Source: a virus
Direction: 5' to 3' (one strand)
Virus record (IMG/VR): IMGVR_UViG_3300031772_000294
Location: 1-23,458 of that record
DNA length: 23,458 bases
Part shown: piece after piece, positions 1 through 6,136 of the stretch
Layout: the number at the start of each line of letters is the position of its first letter
Numbering within the stretch: the first letter of the stretch is position 1
Made by a program: the position numbers and the translations under genes
Notes under the pieces: model-generated
Seen by the model: the letters and a program-made list of their open reading frames with translations, nothing else
Database searches by the model: none
What the model was told of the DNA's origin: nothing

Positions 1-127
1 CTCTAGGGTATCTGAGGCAAATCAATATATTAAGTGTTGTTTTCTGTGTTTTGGGAGAGGGAAGTTGAAGGATTGGCGCCGGAAATACGAGTACGGTGTC
101 ACTCGAGGCGAGGTTCAGGCTTTTGTC
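1..127. repeat. Left copy of 127-bp terminal redundancy
   Basis: These 127 bases recur exactly at 23332-23458, so the two window ends overlap and the molecule closes into a circle of about 23,331 bp. The repeat holds the promoter region and the first 21 codons of the integrase gene. 127 is a common largest k-mer in short-read assemblers, so an assembly overlap on a circular or permuted genome is likelier than a physical direct terminal repeat, though the sequence cannot separate these. Confidence 0.95.
18..31. promoter_or_regulatory. Palindromic TATA box between divergent integrase and zinc-protein genes
   Basis: The self-complementary octamer AATATATT lies at 24-31. It is about 37 bases before the integrase TTG (65) and, crossing the circle junction, about 40 bases from the ATG of the minus-strand zinc-protein gene (23319). 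An archaeal TATA box sits about 26 bases before the transcription start, so either direction would give a leader of about 10-14 bases. The purine-rich GCAAA on the left (18-22) resembles a BRE and favours the integrase direction. Seen: palindrome and spacing. Inferred: promoter function. Confidence 0.5.
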
Positions 128-1249
128 GATGGTAATCTCTGCGTCAAGCAGTTCCTAGCAAAGTATTCTGAGGCAAGCAAGTACAATTTCAGTCGGTACC
201 TATGTATGTTTTTCAAGTGGTTGAAGATCCGAAAGAGTCTCAAGTTGAGGCCTGATGAATTTCTGCAAGCGATCTGTGAGAAACGTCAGAAAGTGTCGGT
301 TGAAGAGCGTTGTTGGGGACGTAACCTGGTGCTCGAGTTCACCCGGGATAATCCTGATTTGAAAGGCAAGTCTCACAGCCTTCTCTATGGTGCCATGTTC
401 AAGAGCGTTAACTTGTTCTGCAAGGCTCATGAGGTTGATTTGACGATTGCCCGGGGCGCTTATGGTGAGAAGAAACATCGCAAGTACCGTCCGGCGCCCT
501 ATACCGTGGCTTTGGCAAAGAAAGTTCTCGCAGTCGTCAATCAGCGAGACCGGGCGATATGCATGGTAGGCCTTCAGACCGGGCAAAGTGTGACGCAGGT
601 CCTCGGCGATATTAATGGTCAGTACGATTACATAGTACGAATGATCAATGAGGGAAGACGCAGGATCCGCTTTGATTTTGGAGAGCGCAAGGGAAACGAT
701 TTTCAATATTACACTTTCTGTTCGATCGATGCTATAGTAGAGATTCAGAAGTGGCTGCCTATTCGCAGGAGATGGCTTAACGGTCGAAAGAGCCCATACC
801 TATTCATCAAGCGAGATGGTGAGAAGTTGACGCCTGCCTCCTGGAGGAGCCCCTTCAGAGAGAGATTGCAACGTCACGGCATCTATAAGGGACCTTTCTC
901 AGTGATTTTTCACATGTTTCGGAAGATCTTTGAGTCTGAGGCGAGCCCCCCGGACCGGGGCATCAGTAAAGACTATGTGCGGTTCATGATAGGTCACACC
1001 GTCGACGACGTGAATGGAGATCAGCTTGATATTCCCGGAGGCGTTTACGATCAGGCTCCTTTCACGCATTCCGATGCGGTTGAACGAGAGTACAGCAAAC
1101 TAGAGCCCTACATCAACATTTTCTCGCAGCGGACCAGCGATGACTCCGGCCTTGGCGTGAGGGCAAGGTTTGAAAGAACCCTCAATCGATATTTTGAAGA
1201 GAACCCTGGCAAGGAAGACAAGTTTTGGGATATGGTTAGATCGCTTTAA
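65..1249 (+). CDS. int: Tyrosine recombinase (integrase), archaeal type, box I arginine replaced
   Basis: A 394-residue site-specific recombinase, probably for integration into or excision from the host chromosome. The TTG start at 65 follows purine-rich GGGAGAGGGAAG. The N-terminal half (about 1-140) fits a helical core-binding domain. The catalytic half has a candidate beta-hairpin lysine (K209), an HMFR box (H283, R286), MIGH (H311) and the candidate nucleophile Y343 in EREYSKLEPY, a context usual in archaeal integrases. The first catalytic arginine, expected in TG-LR-xSE, is not there: the protein reads LQTGQSVTQVL (170-180), with S175 in that place. It may belong to a variant subfamily or be weakly active. 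The last 14 bases overlap the end of the convergent surface-protein gene. No attachment site was recognised nearby. Confidence 0.85.
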   Translation: MKDWRRKYEYGVTRGEVQAFVDGNLCVKQFLAKYSEASKYNFSRYLCMFFKWLKIRKSLKLRPDEFLQAICEKRQKVSVEERCWGRNLVLEFTRDNPDLKGKSHSLLYGAMFKSVNLFCKAHEVDLTIARGAYGEKKHRKYRPAPYTVALAKKVLAVVNQRDRAICMVGLQTGQSVTQVLGDINGQYDYIVRMINEGRRRIRFDFGERKGNDFQYYTFCSIDAIVEIQKWLPIRRRWLNGRKSPYLFIKRDGEKLTPASWRSPFRERLQRHGIYKGPFSVIFHMFRKIFESEASPPDRGISKDYVRFMIGHTVDDVNGDQLDIPGGVYDQAPFTHSDAVEREYSKLEPYINIFSQRTSDDSGLGVRARFERTLNRYFEENPGKEDKFWDMVRSL

Positions 1250-1718
1250 AACGAGCCCTACGCTTGATCGCAGTTGCGATGACGATAGCGATTATCAGCA
1301 TTGCGAAAAGGAGCCCTACAGGGAATTCGGGAACTGAATTGAGATCCTGCTCGATTATGATCGTGTAGTCGACCAGATTTGCGACTCCTATTGTGAGGTA
1401 AAAGGTTCCAGGCTTGTTATGGATGTAGGTTAGTCCTGAGGTGCTTTCGTTGCCGCTTTGAATGATAGAGTCGACGGTCAGGCTCTCATTGTCTTTTATC
1501 GTGCATGCAAAGCCGGCAAGAGTGGGATATTGTGGACTCGGCGTGTAGGTCCAGTTGAGTCGCCACTCATTATGATTGCATGTAAAATAAGCTGTGTTTT
1601 GATCTGCGGAGCCGGTGAAACGTGTTGCTTCTGTCCATTGTTCAGGGGAAGCTCGGCTCACTCCAAGAGCCATGAGCGAGATGAGTACCGCTAATGTAAG
1701 CGTCGTTGTTTTTCTCAT
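1236..1718 (-). CDS. Secreted, membrane-anchored surface protein with PEFP C-terminal tail
   Basis: A 160-residue protein with an N-terminal signal peptide (MRKTTTLTLAVLISLMALG, cleavage probably after SRA), an extracellular beta-rich body with several Asn/Thr/Ser sites, and a C-terminal tail: PEFP, then a hydrophobic helix (about 134-150), then KRRAR. This tripartite tail resembles PGF/PEF-type sorting signals of archaeal cell-surface proteins and is common in Bathyarchaeia-like genomes. The ATG at 1718 is preceded by a strong GGGAGGTGA ribosome binding site. It lies just downstream of the minus-strand regulator at 1731-2123, probably in one transcript. Possible roles are changing the host surface, blocking superinfection or being cargo taken from a host; none is shown by sequence. 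Confidence 0.75.
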   Translation of the reverse strand: MRKTTTLTLAVLISLMALGVSRASPEQWTEATRFTGSADQNTAYFTCNHNEWRLNWTYTPSPQYPTLAGFACTIKDNESLTVDSIIQSGNESTSGLTYIHNKPGTFYLTIGVANLVDYTIIIEQDLNSVPEFPVGLLFAMLIIAIVIATAIKRRARFKAI

Positions 1719-1730
1719 CAGTTCACCTCC

Positions 1731-2123
1731 CTAGACGTCCGGTACTTTCCAGCCTTCCTTTCGTTTCTTCCGAATGACTTCTTGGATATCCTTTTTGCTT
1801 AGGGCAAATTGAACGTGTTTACAGTCGTCGCTCTGATCTTGCTCACAGAGCATGCCCGTCGGTTTAAACGAGATCTGGAGGGCTTTCTGGAGTCCGGGAT
1901 CCCAGATCAAGACGCCGGTCGTGTTGAGGTTGATGTGGAACATGCTTTTCGGTGGTCCAGTGAGTTCACTCTGGTGTTGATTGTAATACCAGCTGATGAG
2001 AGCTCTGACGACTTCCGTGTCTTGTTCGAGTCCGAGGAAGGATTTGATCCTCTTGAATTTTTCTGCGTTGTCTCCTTTCAGAATGACGTTGAGTTTTTCT
2101 GCGGTATCCTTTTCTTTGGACAC
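1731..2123 (-). CDS. Ribbon-helix-helix regulator with SWIM-like zinc motif
   Basis: A 130-residue protein starting at GTG 2123. Residues about 10-50 (LNVILKGDNAEKFKRIKSFL followed by TEVVRALISWYY) have the strand-helix-helix pattern of MetJ/Arc/CopG dimeric DNA-binding proteins. The C-terminal half contains C-x7-C-x-H (CEQDQSDDCKH), a SWIM-like zinc arrangement, then a basic helix ending in WKVPDV. Its first domain resembles the divergently encoded protein at 2237-2413 (AEKF...IK.F.G.E..TEV.R.LI), so the two look like paralogues. A likely role is repression of the shared intergenic region, controlling the surface-protein and early operons. Confidence 0.72.
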   Translation of the reverse strand: MSKEKDTAEKLNVILKGDNAEKFKRIKSFLGLEQDTEVVRALISWYYNQHQSELTGPPKSMFHINLNTTGVLIWDPGLQKALQISFKPTGMLCEQDQSDDCKHVQFALSKKDIQEVIRKKRKEGWKVPDV

Positions 2124-2236
2124 TGTACCACAATTTATGTATAATCCAGCTTTCGCTCTTAAGGATTATTCCCATAAAAAATTCAGAAGAAAGCTTATAT
2201 GTATTATGCATAGATTCTGTATCAGAGGTTGAAATT
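2124..2236. promoter_or_regulatory. AT-rich divergent control region between two ribbon-helix-helix genes
   Basis: This 113-base stretch is clearly AT-richer than its surroundings. For the + operon, TTATAT at 2195-2200 preceded by purine-rich AGAAGAAAGC is a good BRE/TATA pair; transcription would start near 2223, and GAGGT (2225-2229) is well placed before the GTG at 2237. For the minus gene the best candidate is TTTTTATG, read on the minus strand around 2172-2180. Divergent paralogous regulators flanking one AT-rich segment suggest an operator switch; an origin cannot be excluded. Confidence 0.55.
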
Positions 2237-2413
2237 GTGCAGAAGGAAGAGAAACTGGTTAAGATAAACTGTCTCCTGCATGGTGAGTCAGCTGAAAAGT
2301 TTCTCGCTATCAAAGACTTCAAAGGCATTGAAAACAACACTGAGGTCATCCGGTCTCTGATCGCTGATTTCTATCGGACTAACATCAGGAGGGCTGCTAG
2401 TGAGCAGGTCTGA
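2237..2413 (+). CDS. Short ribbon-helix-helix DNA-binding protein
   Basis: A 58-residue protein with GTG start at 2237, preceded by GAGGT at a spacing of about 7 bases. It reads as one complete ribbon-helix-helix domain: strand VKINCLLHG, helix ESAEKFLAIKDFKGI, then NNTEVIRSLIADFYRT. It matches the N-terminal domain of the minus-strand regulator at 1731-2123 but lacks that protein's zinc-binding extension. As first gene of the + operon it is well placed to autoregulate. Its end overlaps the next small frame, which starts at 2400. Confidence 0.7.
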   Translation: MQKEEKLVKINCLLHGESAEKFLAIKDFKGIENNTEVIRSLIADFYRTNIRRAASEQV

Positions 2414-2489
2414 TGTTTTCTATGCTCGTTTCACCGAGATTCTTGAGGCTAAGTTGAAAAAGAAGACTCCGGAGGTTAGGCCTGAATGA
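2400..2489 (+). CDS. Microprotein of 29 residues, TEIL-x-AK type
   Basis: A GTG-initiated 29-residue frame overlapping the end of the preceding gene by 14 bases and ending in the ATGA that starts the next gene (2486). The peptide contains FTEILEAKLKKKTPEVRPE. A second microprotein at 6133-6234 has the same TEIL-x-AK core, the same overlap with the gene before and the same ATGA junction. That recurrence is the main support for coding. Function unknown; it may act mainly in translational coupling or as a small adaptor. Confidence 0.5.
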   Translation: MSRSDVFYARFTEILEAKLKKKTPEVRPE

Positions 2490-2716
2490 TTGAAATTGAG
2501 ATGCGTGTCACGGCTCACGGTCACGGCGAAACAGATCAGAAAGACGCTTGGTACTCAGTCACTTTGAAAGGCAGCAACACCGCTCTCCAGGAGATTTCAG
2601 AGTTCAAGTTGACTTTGAAGAGCGAGAAAGAATCGATCTTCAATTCCTATCCGATCGGGAAAACTGTGTCTTTGAAGTTGCATGATCCTCAGCGGAAACT
2701 AACGGAGGGCTCCTAA
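2486..2716 (+). CDS. Hypothetical 76-residue protein
   Basis: Starts with an ATG in an ATGA overlap with the microprotein before it and ends in a TAATG overlap with the next gene, so it sits in a translationally coupled chain. The sequence alternates hydrophobic and polar residues (IEIEMRVTAHGHG, YSVTLKGS, FKLTLKSEK, VSLKLHD), which suggests a small all-beta fold. A His-rich HGHGE lies near residue 11. No family recognised. Confidence 0.65.
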   Translation: MIEIEMRVTAHGHGETDQKDAWYSVTLKGSNTALQEISEFKLTLKSEKESIFNSYPIGKTVSLKLHDPQRKLTEGS

Positions 2717-2835
2717 TGCGGTTGCCGAAGGTTTACAGAGTGCTTTTGGCTCCAGTCCTCGTTTGTTTCGGAGTCCTCGGCATCATAATGGTCGTTGTCG
2801 GCGCCCGTAAAAAGGAGGCTTCAGATGCCCGGTAA
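2716..2835 (+). CDS. Small single-pass membrane protein, 39 residues
   Basis: ATG at 2716 overlaps the previous stop by one base (TAATG). The protein has a short basic start (MRLPKVYR), one hydrophobic helix (about residues 9-30, VLLAPVLVCFGVLGIIMVVV) and a basic end, ARKKEASDAR, consistent with an inner-membrane small protein. Its end overlaps the next frame (2825) by 11 bases. Function unknown. Confidence 0.55.
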   Translation: MRLPKVYRVLLAPVLVCFGVLGIIMVVVGARKKEASDAR

Positions 2836-2944
2836 ATTTGACAAGGAGTCTCGGGCTCTTTTGAAACGCCTAGATCTCGTGAAACGTGGCGTCGACCTTC
2901 TGGACTTGCAGATCCAGGAGATTGCTGCGGAGGCGCCTGCATGA
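2825..2944 (+). CDS. Small helical protein, 39 residues
   Basis: ATG at 2825, with AAAAAGGAGG just upstream inside the previous gene as a strong ribosome binding site, which supports coding. The peptide is almost entirely an amphipathic helix (KFDKESRALLKRLDLVKRGV, then DLLDLQIQEIA), so it may form a coiled coil or dimer. It ends in an ATGA junction with the next gene at 2941. No homologue recognised. Confidence 0.6.
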   Translation: MPGKFDKESRALLKRLDLVKRGVDLLDLQIQEIAAEAPA

Positions 2945-3777
2945 TTAATCTTGAGCAGTTGAAACAGCGTTTTCCAGTTCAGAACGTGCCTCCATACGGC
3001 GAATGCGTTGTCGTTCCCGGTATAGAGTTTGACCCGGATTGGGAGGCAATGCTCGATGAGGGAGGCTACGGGTGCATTTTCACAGATATCAACAGCAAGC
3101 CGGTGACGTTGGTTCTGACGATCAAACGTCATGGGGACTCGAAGAGAACGGTGTACGAGCCCAGAGCCGAGTCTCGAGGACCTGCAGAACAACCTTTGCC
3201 CGTCGGCCTATCCGCTATGAAGGGTCCGCAATGGACTCGAGAGGACGAGGACCGCCTGGTCAAACGAATAGGTGAATTGAAGGGCAAGCTAGAAGAGAAA
3301 TGCAGGATCCTCTCAAAAGAGTTCAAGGGACGGAGCCCTAACGCAATCGTGCAGAAGTTCCATAAACTTAAGAAACAGCACAAACTGGGACTGGGACTAG
3401 GAAAGCCGGGACCGAAACCCGGGCAAAAAAAGAAGGCCGTTAGTCCTGCGCTCCAGAAGGATCTCGACAAAGCTCTGGAGAATGTTTGCCGAGATTGTGG
3501 TTTGCCGAAGGATCTCTGTTGCTGCGACGAAGAAAAGAAAGAAAGTCTCAAGGTAGCCGGACCCTTTTACTCGAAAGTTGAGGAAGAGCCCAGGGCTCCA
3601 ATTCAGAAGCAACCTGCGCGCGCGCTAGAGAAACTGGTTCCATCCGGCTTGATGGATTTTGAGGCTTACTGCAGAAAATGCGGGACACGTCGAACCGTCG
3701 AAGATTACGATGTTTGGCGTGTTTGTCCAGTCTGTCTTGAGTCTCTGATTGTTTGGGACGTTCGGGAGAGTCTCTAG
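2941..3777 (+). CDS. Myb/SANT-like DNA-binding protein with zinc ribbons
   Basis: A 278-residue protein beginning in an ATGA overlap. Residues about 1-65 form a separate N-terminal domain. Residues about 97-147 resemble a Myb/SANT helix-turn-helix unit (QWTREDEDRLVKRIGELKGK with later RSPNAIVQKFHKL). A basic Gly/Pro linker (GKPGPKPGQKKK) resembling an AT hook follows. Near 183-195 is a Cys cluster (CRDCGLPKDLCCC), and near the C-terminus a zinc ribbon with two CxxC knuckles (CRKC ... CPVC). Probably a viral DNA-binding protein acting in transcription or replication initiation alongside the ParB-like protein encoded next. The family-level call is moderately sure; the role is inferred. Confidence 0.65.
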   Translation: MINLEQLKQRFPVQNVPPYGECVVVPGIEFDPDWEAMLDEGGYGCIFTDINSKPVTLVLTIKRHGDSKRTVYEPRAESRGPAEQPLPVGLSAMKGPQWTREDEDRLVKRIGELKGKLEEKCRILSKEFKGRSPNAIVQKFHKLKKQHKLGLGLGKPGPKPGQKKKAVSPALQKDLDKALENVCRDCGLPKDLCCCDEEKKESLKVAGPFYSKVEEEPRAPIQKQPARALEKLVPSGLMDFEAYCRKCGTRRTVEDYDVWRVCPVCLESLIVWDVRESL

Positions 3778-3778
3778 A

Positions 3779-4801
3779 ATGACGGTTCAGACTCCGGTGG
3801 AATTTGCTGAGAAAATCGTTGAAAGCCTGGCAATCAAAGCGGAAGAGGTCGGCGACTTATTCAACATCGACGAAGACAAAGAAGGCTATTTTGTAGCTAC
3901 ATTGTGTCCGAGAAAATTCCTGAACAAAGACCAATTCAAAATGATGTGTGGGCTCGTTAAGGATCTGGGAGGAGAAAGCTATCTTCAGGGTGCGAAAGCG
4001 TGGAAGGTTCCTGGTCCTTTGGCGAAAAAGAGCCCTACGTCGATACCTACAGAGACGCCTACGCAGACACCTACCAAGATCAGTCAGTCAAGCGAACTTC
4101 ATATTTCAAGTCTTCCGGAAGATGAAGACGTCAAAGCGTTGAGGGGCTCATCTAGGAAGATCGGCTCTCTCTATCCGGTTCTTATGACCAGGAGCGGAGA
4201 AGTGATCGATGGTTTTCACCGTTTGAAAGCAGATCCTGATTGGCCAAAGTTCACGGTTGAAGGGATCCAGGATCCGGTGCAGCTGGCCAAGGCTCGTCTG
4301 ATCTCTAATGAAAGACGAAATGTTTCACCGGAAGAGAAAGGGCAGCTGCTCCGGGAAATCGTTGTCTACACAAATTGGAGTACTGCGAAACTCGCGGAAG
4401 AACTCGGCTGGAATATCAGCACAGTCTACAAATATCTCCCTGACAGCTTGAAAGATCAGACCAAAGCAGCAGCCGGGGCTCTGGGAGGCTCAGATTCTGC
4501 TCTACGCCGTAGAGCAGACAATGGAAAACCCGTTTCAAATGAAACTGTGAAGCCTCAAGAAACCACAGTGCCGATCGGAGAAAAATCAGACAACACTACT
4601 CAACAACCTGAGAAGACACGGTTTGGTGAAGAGAAGGAAGGCTGGGGCAAACCTGAGCCCGGCGCCACTCAACAAGTCTCAACAGAGTCAGGTCCCGTTC
4701 AGATTGCCGAGTTTGATTGTCCCGACTGCCATCAACATTTAATCGTTGAGCATTTGCCAAGCGGAAAACATGTTATTCGCATCGTCCGGGAGGTTGGATA
4801 A
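3779..4801 (+). CDS. ParB-like protein with HTH and C-terminal zinc knuckle
   Basis: A 340-residue protein. An in-frame start at 3749 would overlap the upstream gene, so the ATG at 3779, one base after its TAG, is preferred. Residues about 25-80 form a small mixed domain, followed by a Thr/Pro-rich linker (PTSIPTETPTQTPTK). Residues about 105-190 resemble a ParB/sulfiredoxin fold, with GEVIDGFHRLKA as the box I equivalent and ISNERRNVSPEEKGQL as box II. A helix-turn-helix follows (STAKLAEELGWNISTVYKYL, about 201-220). The C-terminus has FDCPDCHQHL, half of a zinc ribbon. ParB relatives bind and partition DNA or act as nucleotide-dependent switches; no ParA is encoded, so here replication, transcription or nuclease roles are equally possible. 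Confidence 0.72.
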   Translation: MTVQTPVEFAEKIVESLAIKAEEVGDLFNIDEDKEGYFVATLCPRKFLNKDQFKMMCGLVKDLGGESYLQGAKAWKVPGPLAKKSPTSIPTETPTQTPTKISQSSELHISSLPEDEDVKALRGSSRKIGSLYPVLMTRSGEVIDGFHRLKADPDWPKFTVEGIQDPVQLAKARLISNERRNVSPEEKGQLLREIVVYTNWSTAKLAEELGWNISTVYKYLPDSLKDQTKAAAGALGGSDSALRRRADNGKPVSNETVKPQETTVPIGEKSDNTTQQPEKTRFGEEKEGWGKPEPGATQQVSTESGPVQIAEFDCPDCHQHLIVEHLPSGKHVIRIVREVG

Positions 4802-4804
4802 CTT

Positions 4805-5110
4805 TTGAGTGACCGTTACCTGTACCGGAGGATCCCGGTTGCTCAACGCAACTGCTCCTGGTGTCAAAGAGCTATCCTTCGCAACATCGCAAGAACCAAA
4901 GATGGTCGACTATGGCATTACGGCTGTCTCATGACTGCGAAAGATGCAAGGTATGAGTGTGCTAGGTGTGTCGGCTCTTTCGACGGAACAGAAGCAATCT
5001 TTGAGCTGACGCAAAGAACCTATGGCGATGATTTCCAGCAAACTATGAAAGCTTTCTGCCCCTCTTGCGGTGGTCCAGCGAAAAGTCTGATAGGAGGAAT
5101 AGAATTCTGA
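4805..5110 (+). CDS. Small multi-cysteine zinc-binding protein
   Basis: A TTG start at 4805 lies 3 bases after the ParB-like stop, giving 101 residues. Ligand pairs are visible in order: CSWC (18-21), H-x2-C (WHYGC), CARC and CPSC, enough for two zinc sites in a LIM/treble-clef-like order. It probably mediates protein or nucleic-acid contacts in the early operon. No specific family recognised. Confidence 0.65.
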   Translation: MSDRYLYRRIPVAQRNCSWCQRAILRNIARTKDGRLWHYGCLMTAKDARYECARCVGSFDGTEAIFELTQRTYGDDFQQTMKAFCPSCGGPAKSLIGGIEF

Positions 5111-5295
5111 AAATCTATACTGACAAACAAGTAGACGTTATTTATGGCGAGCTCCTGGAATTGGAGAAGCTTGTGAGCCAAAACAGTTACGTCGTTTCTG
5201 CAGGCGTCCGAACCGAGTCCATCCACCGGCTTGAACGGATCCGAGAAGTTCTCCTCGAAGGTGAAGTTGTCAACATTCAGGTTCAGACTGAATAG
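5107..5295 (+). CDS. Hypothetical helical protein, non-canonical start likely
   Basis: The frame is open from TTG 5065, but that would overlap the zinc protein by 46 bases. A strong GGAGG (5093-5097) is ideally placed for ATT 5104 or CTG 5107, giving about 62 residues beginning LKIYTDKQVDVIYGELLELE. The CTG shares bases with the upstream TGA stop. The protein is mainly one or two long helices (VDVIYGELLELEKLVSQ, SIHRLERIREVLLEGE), perhaps dimeric. Function unknown. The exact start is uncertain; coding seems likely from the ribosome binding site and operon position. Confidence 0.55.
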   Translation: MKIYTDKQVDVIYGELLELEKLVSQNSYVVSAGVRTESIHRLERIREVLLEGEVVNIQVQTE

Positions 5296-5303
5296 GTGTT
5301 TTT

Positions 5304-5753
5304 TTGAGTGAAGAGGAGATAGGAGATAGAGATAGAGACAGAGAGAGAGACTATAGACATAGACATATAGACATAGACATAGAGACAAGAGACAAGAGAA
5401 AAAGTCGAGAACGCCGCTTCTATATTCCAGTCTCTTTTGAAAACACTTTCGACCTACTACAGACAATTTTGAAGAGGGAAGGCTCAAACTTCAGTCGATG
5501 GGTAAGAGACAACGCTGAGTCTTACGTTCGACTACATGAGCCTGGTAATCCTCAGCAAAGACTTGACACGATTTTGAAGCTTGGCAAAGCCTATCATGCT
5601 CCGAGCCCTATATGCGGCTTCAAAGACTGCATGCGAGACGTAGTTGCAGTCGCCATTTTTCTTCAAACGGACAAGGAGTATGGGCTCTGCGAGAAACACA
5701 AGAAAGAAGCTGAAGAGTTAGGCCGAAAGGTTTGGAGGTTTCTTAAGAAATGA
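5304..5753 (+). CDS. RHH-like protein with Arg/Asp repeat arm and zinc-binding tail
   Basis: A TTG start at 5304 gives 149 residues. Residues about 7-36 are a low-complexity charged arm of alternating Arg/Asp/Glu/His, encoded by a hexanucleotide-like microsatellite. Residues about 37-80 (RRFYIPVSFENTFDLLQTIL, then SNFSRWVRDNAESYV) look like a ribbon-helix-helix domain. The C-terminal part has C-x4-C (CGFKDC) and, 20 or so residues later, C-x2-H (CEKH), a plausible treble-clef zinc site. Probably a DNA-binding regulator; the charged arm could bind nucleic acid or partner proteins. The next frame begins in an ATGA overlap at 5750. Confidence 0.68.
   Translation: MSEEEIGDRDRDRERDYRHRHIDIDIETRDKRKSRERRFYIPVSFENTFDLLQTILKREGSNFSRWVRDNAESYVRLHEPGNPQQRLDTILKLGKAYHAPSPICGFKDCMRDVVAVAIFLQTDKEYGLCEKHKKEAEELGRKVWRFLKK
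5316..5400 (+). repeat. GATAGA/GACATA imperfect microsatellite inside a gene
   Basis: About 85 bases of imperfect 6-base units (GATAGA, GAGACA, TAGACA, CATAGA) that strikingly lack C on the + strand except within GACA. Units of 6 keep the reading frame, so expansion or contraction would lengthen or shorten the charged N-terminal arm of the encoded protein without breaking it. This is the only simple-sequence tract of this size in the window. Confidence 0.85.
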
Positions 5754-5887
5754 GAATTTCAGAGCCCAGGCGAGCCTATGGGAAAAGTCCATCAAAACCA
5801 CGTTCGAGCCCTACAGAGCCTAATAGGCTAGGTATCCGAGTTTCAAAGTTTCTTCTCGCATGTTGTCAATATGAAAGGAGACAATGA
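5750..5887 (+). CDS. Basic 45-residue frame, possible gene
   Basis: ATG at 5750 forms an ATGA junction with the previous gene and ends in TGA at 5887, just before the next start (5891). The peptide is basic and Ser/Pro/Arg-rich (RRAYGKSPSKPRSSPTEP) with a short hydrophobic patch FLLACC. The ATGA junction is typical of this operon, but composition gives little coding support, so it may instead be a leader for the following gene, whose AAAGGAGA lies within it (about 5874-5881). Confidence 0.35.
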   Translation: MRISEPRRAYGKSPSKPRSSPTEPNRLGIRVSKFLLACCQYERRQ

Positions 5888-5890
5888 TGA

Positions 5891-6136
5891 ATGAGAAAAT
5901 CTAGGGAAAAGACCAAGAGTTTGGTGACGGTTCCGCATCCCGTTGAAAAAGTACATTTCAGTCAATTCGCTCAGCTTAGGCGTCATTCCAGAGTGCTCTA
6001 CATTCCGCTTGACTCGTTGACTGTGAGGTTGCTCAAGATCAAAAAAGGCGACATTGTGAAATATAGTTTGAACGAGTTGCGTAGGGCTCCTGACGAGGAC
6101 GAGCCCATAAGGGATGCTGGAGAATTGGAAACGTGA
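5891..6136 (+). CDS. AbrB-like swapped-hairpin DNA-binding protein
   Basis: An 81-residue protein with ATG at 5891 preceded by AAAGGAGA. The core HSRVLYIPLDSLTVRLLKIK with GDIVKYSLNEL matches the strand-turn-strand pattern of AbrB/SpoVT-type proteins, in which a hydrophobic IP motif is followed by a helix and a KGD turn. The C-terminus is acidic (PDEDEPIRDAGE). Such proteins act as dimeric transcription regulators or antitoxins; no toxin gene is adjacent, so a viral regulator is more likely. Its stop overlaps the GTG of the next microprotein. Confidence 0.62.
   Translation: MRKSREKTKSLVTVPHPVEKVHFSQFAQLRRHSRVLYIPLDSLTVRLLKIKKGDIVKYSLNELRRAPDEDEPIRDAGELET

Noticed and set aside
1-64. tRNA fragment or attachment site near the integrase
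   Set aside because: I looked for a tRNA-like 3' end or T-arm around the integrase on both sides and saw none.
200-706. 168-residue minus-strand frame inside the integrase gene
   Set aside because: It lies fully antisense to a gene with clear recombinase motifs, has no ribosome binding site and reads as low-quality protein.
5020-5487. 155-residue minus-strand frame with a Leu/Tyr/Ser/Cys run looking like membrane helices
   Set aside because: The hydrophobic run is the reverse reading of the GATAGA/GACATA microsatellite; no start signal.
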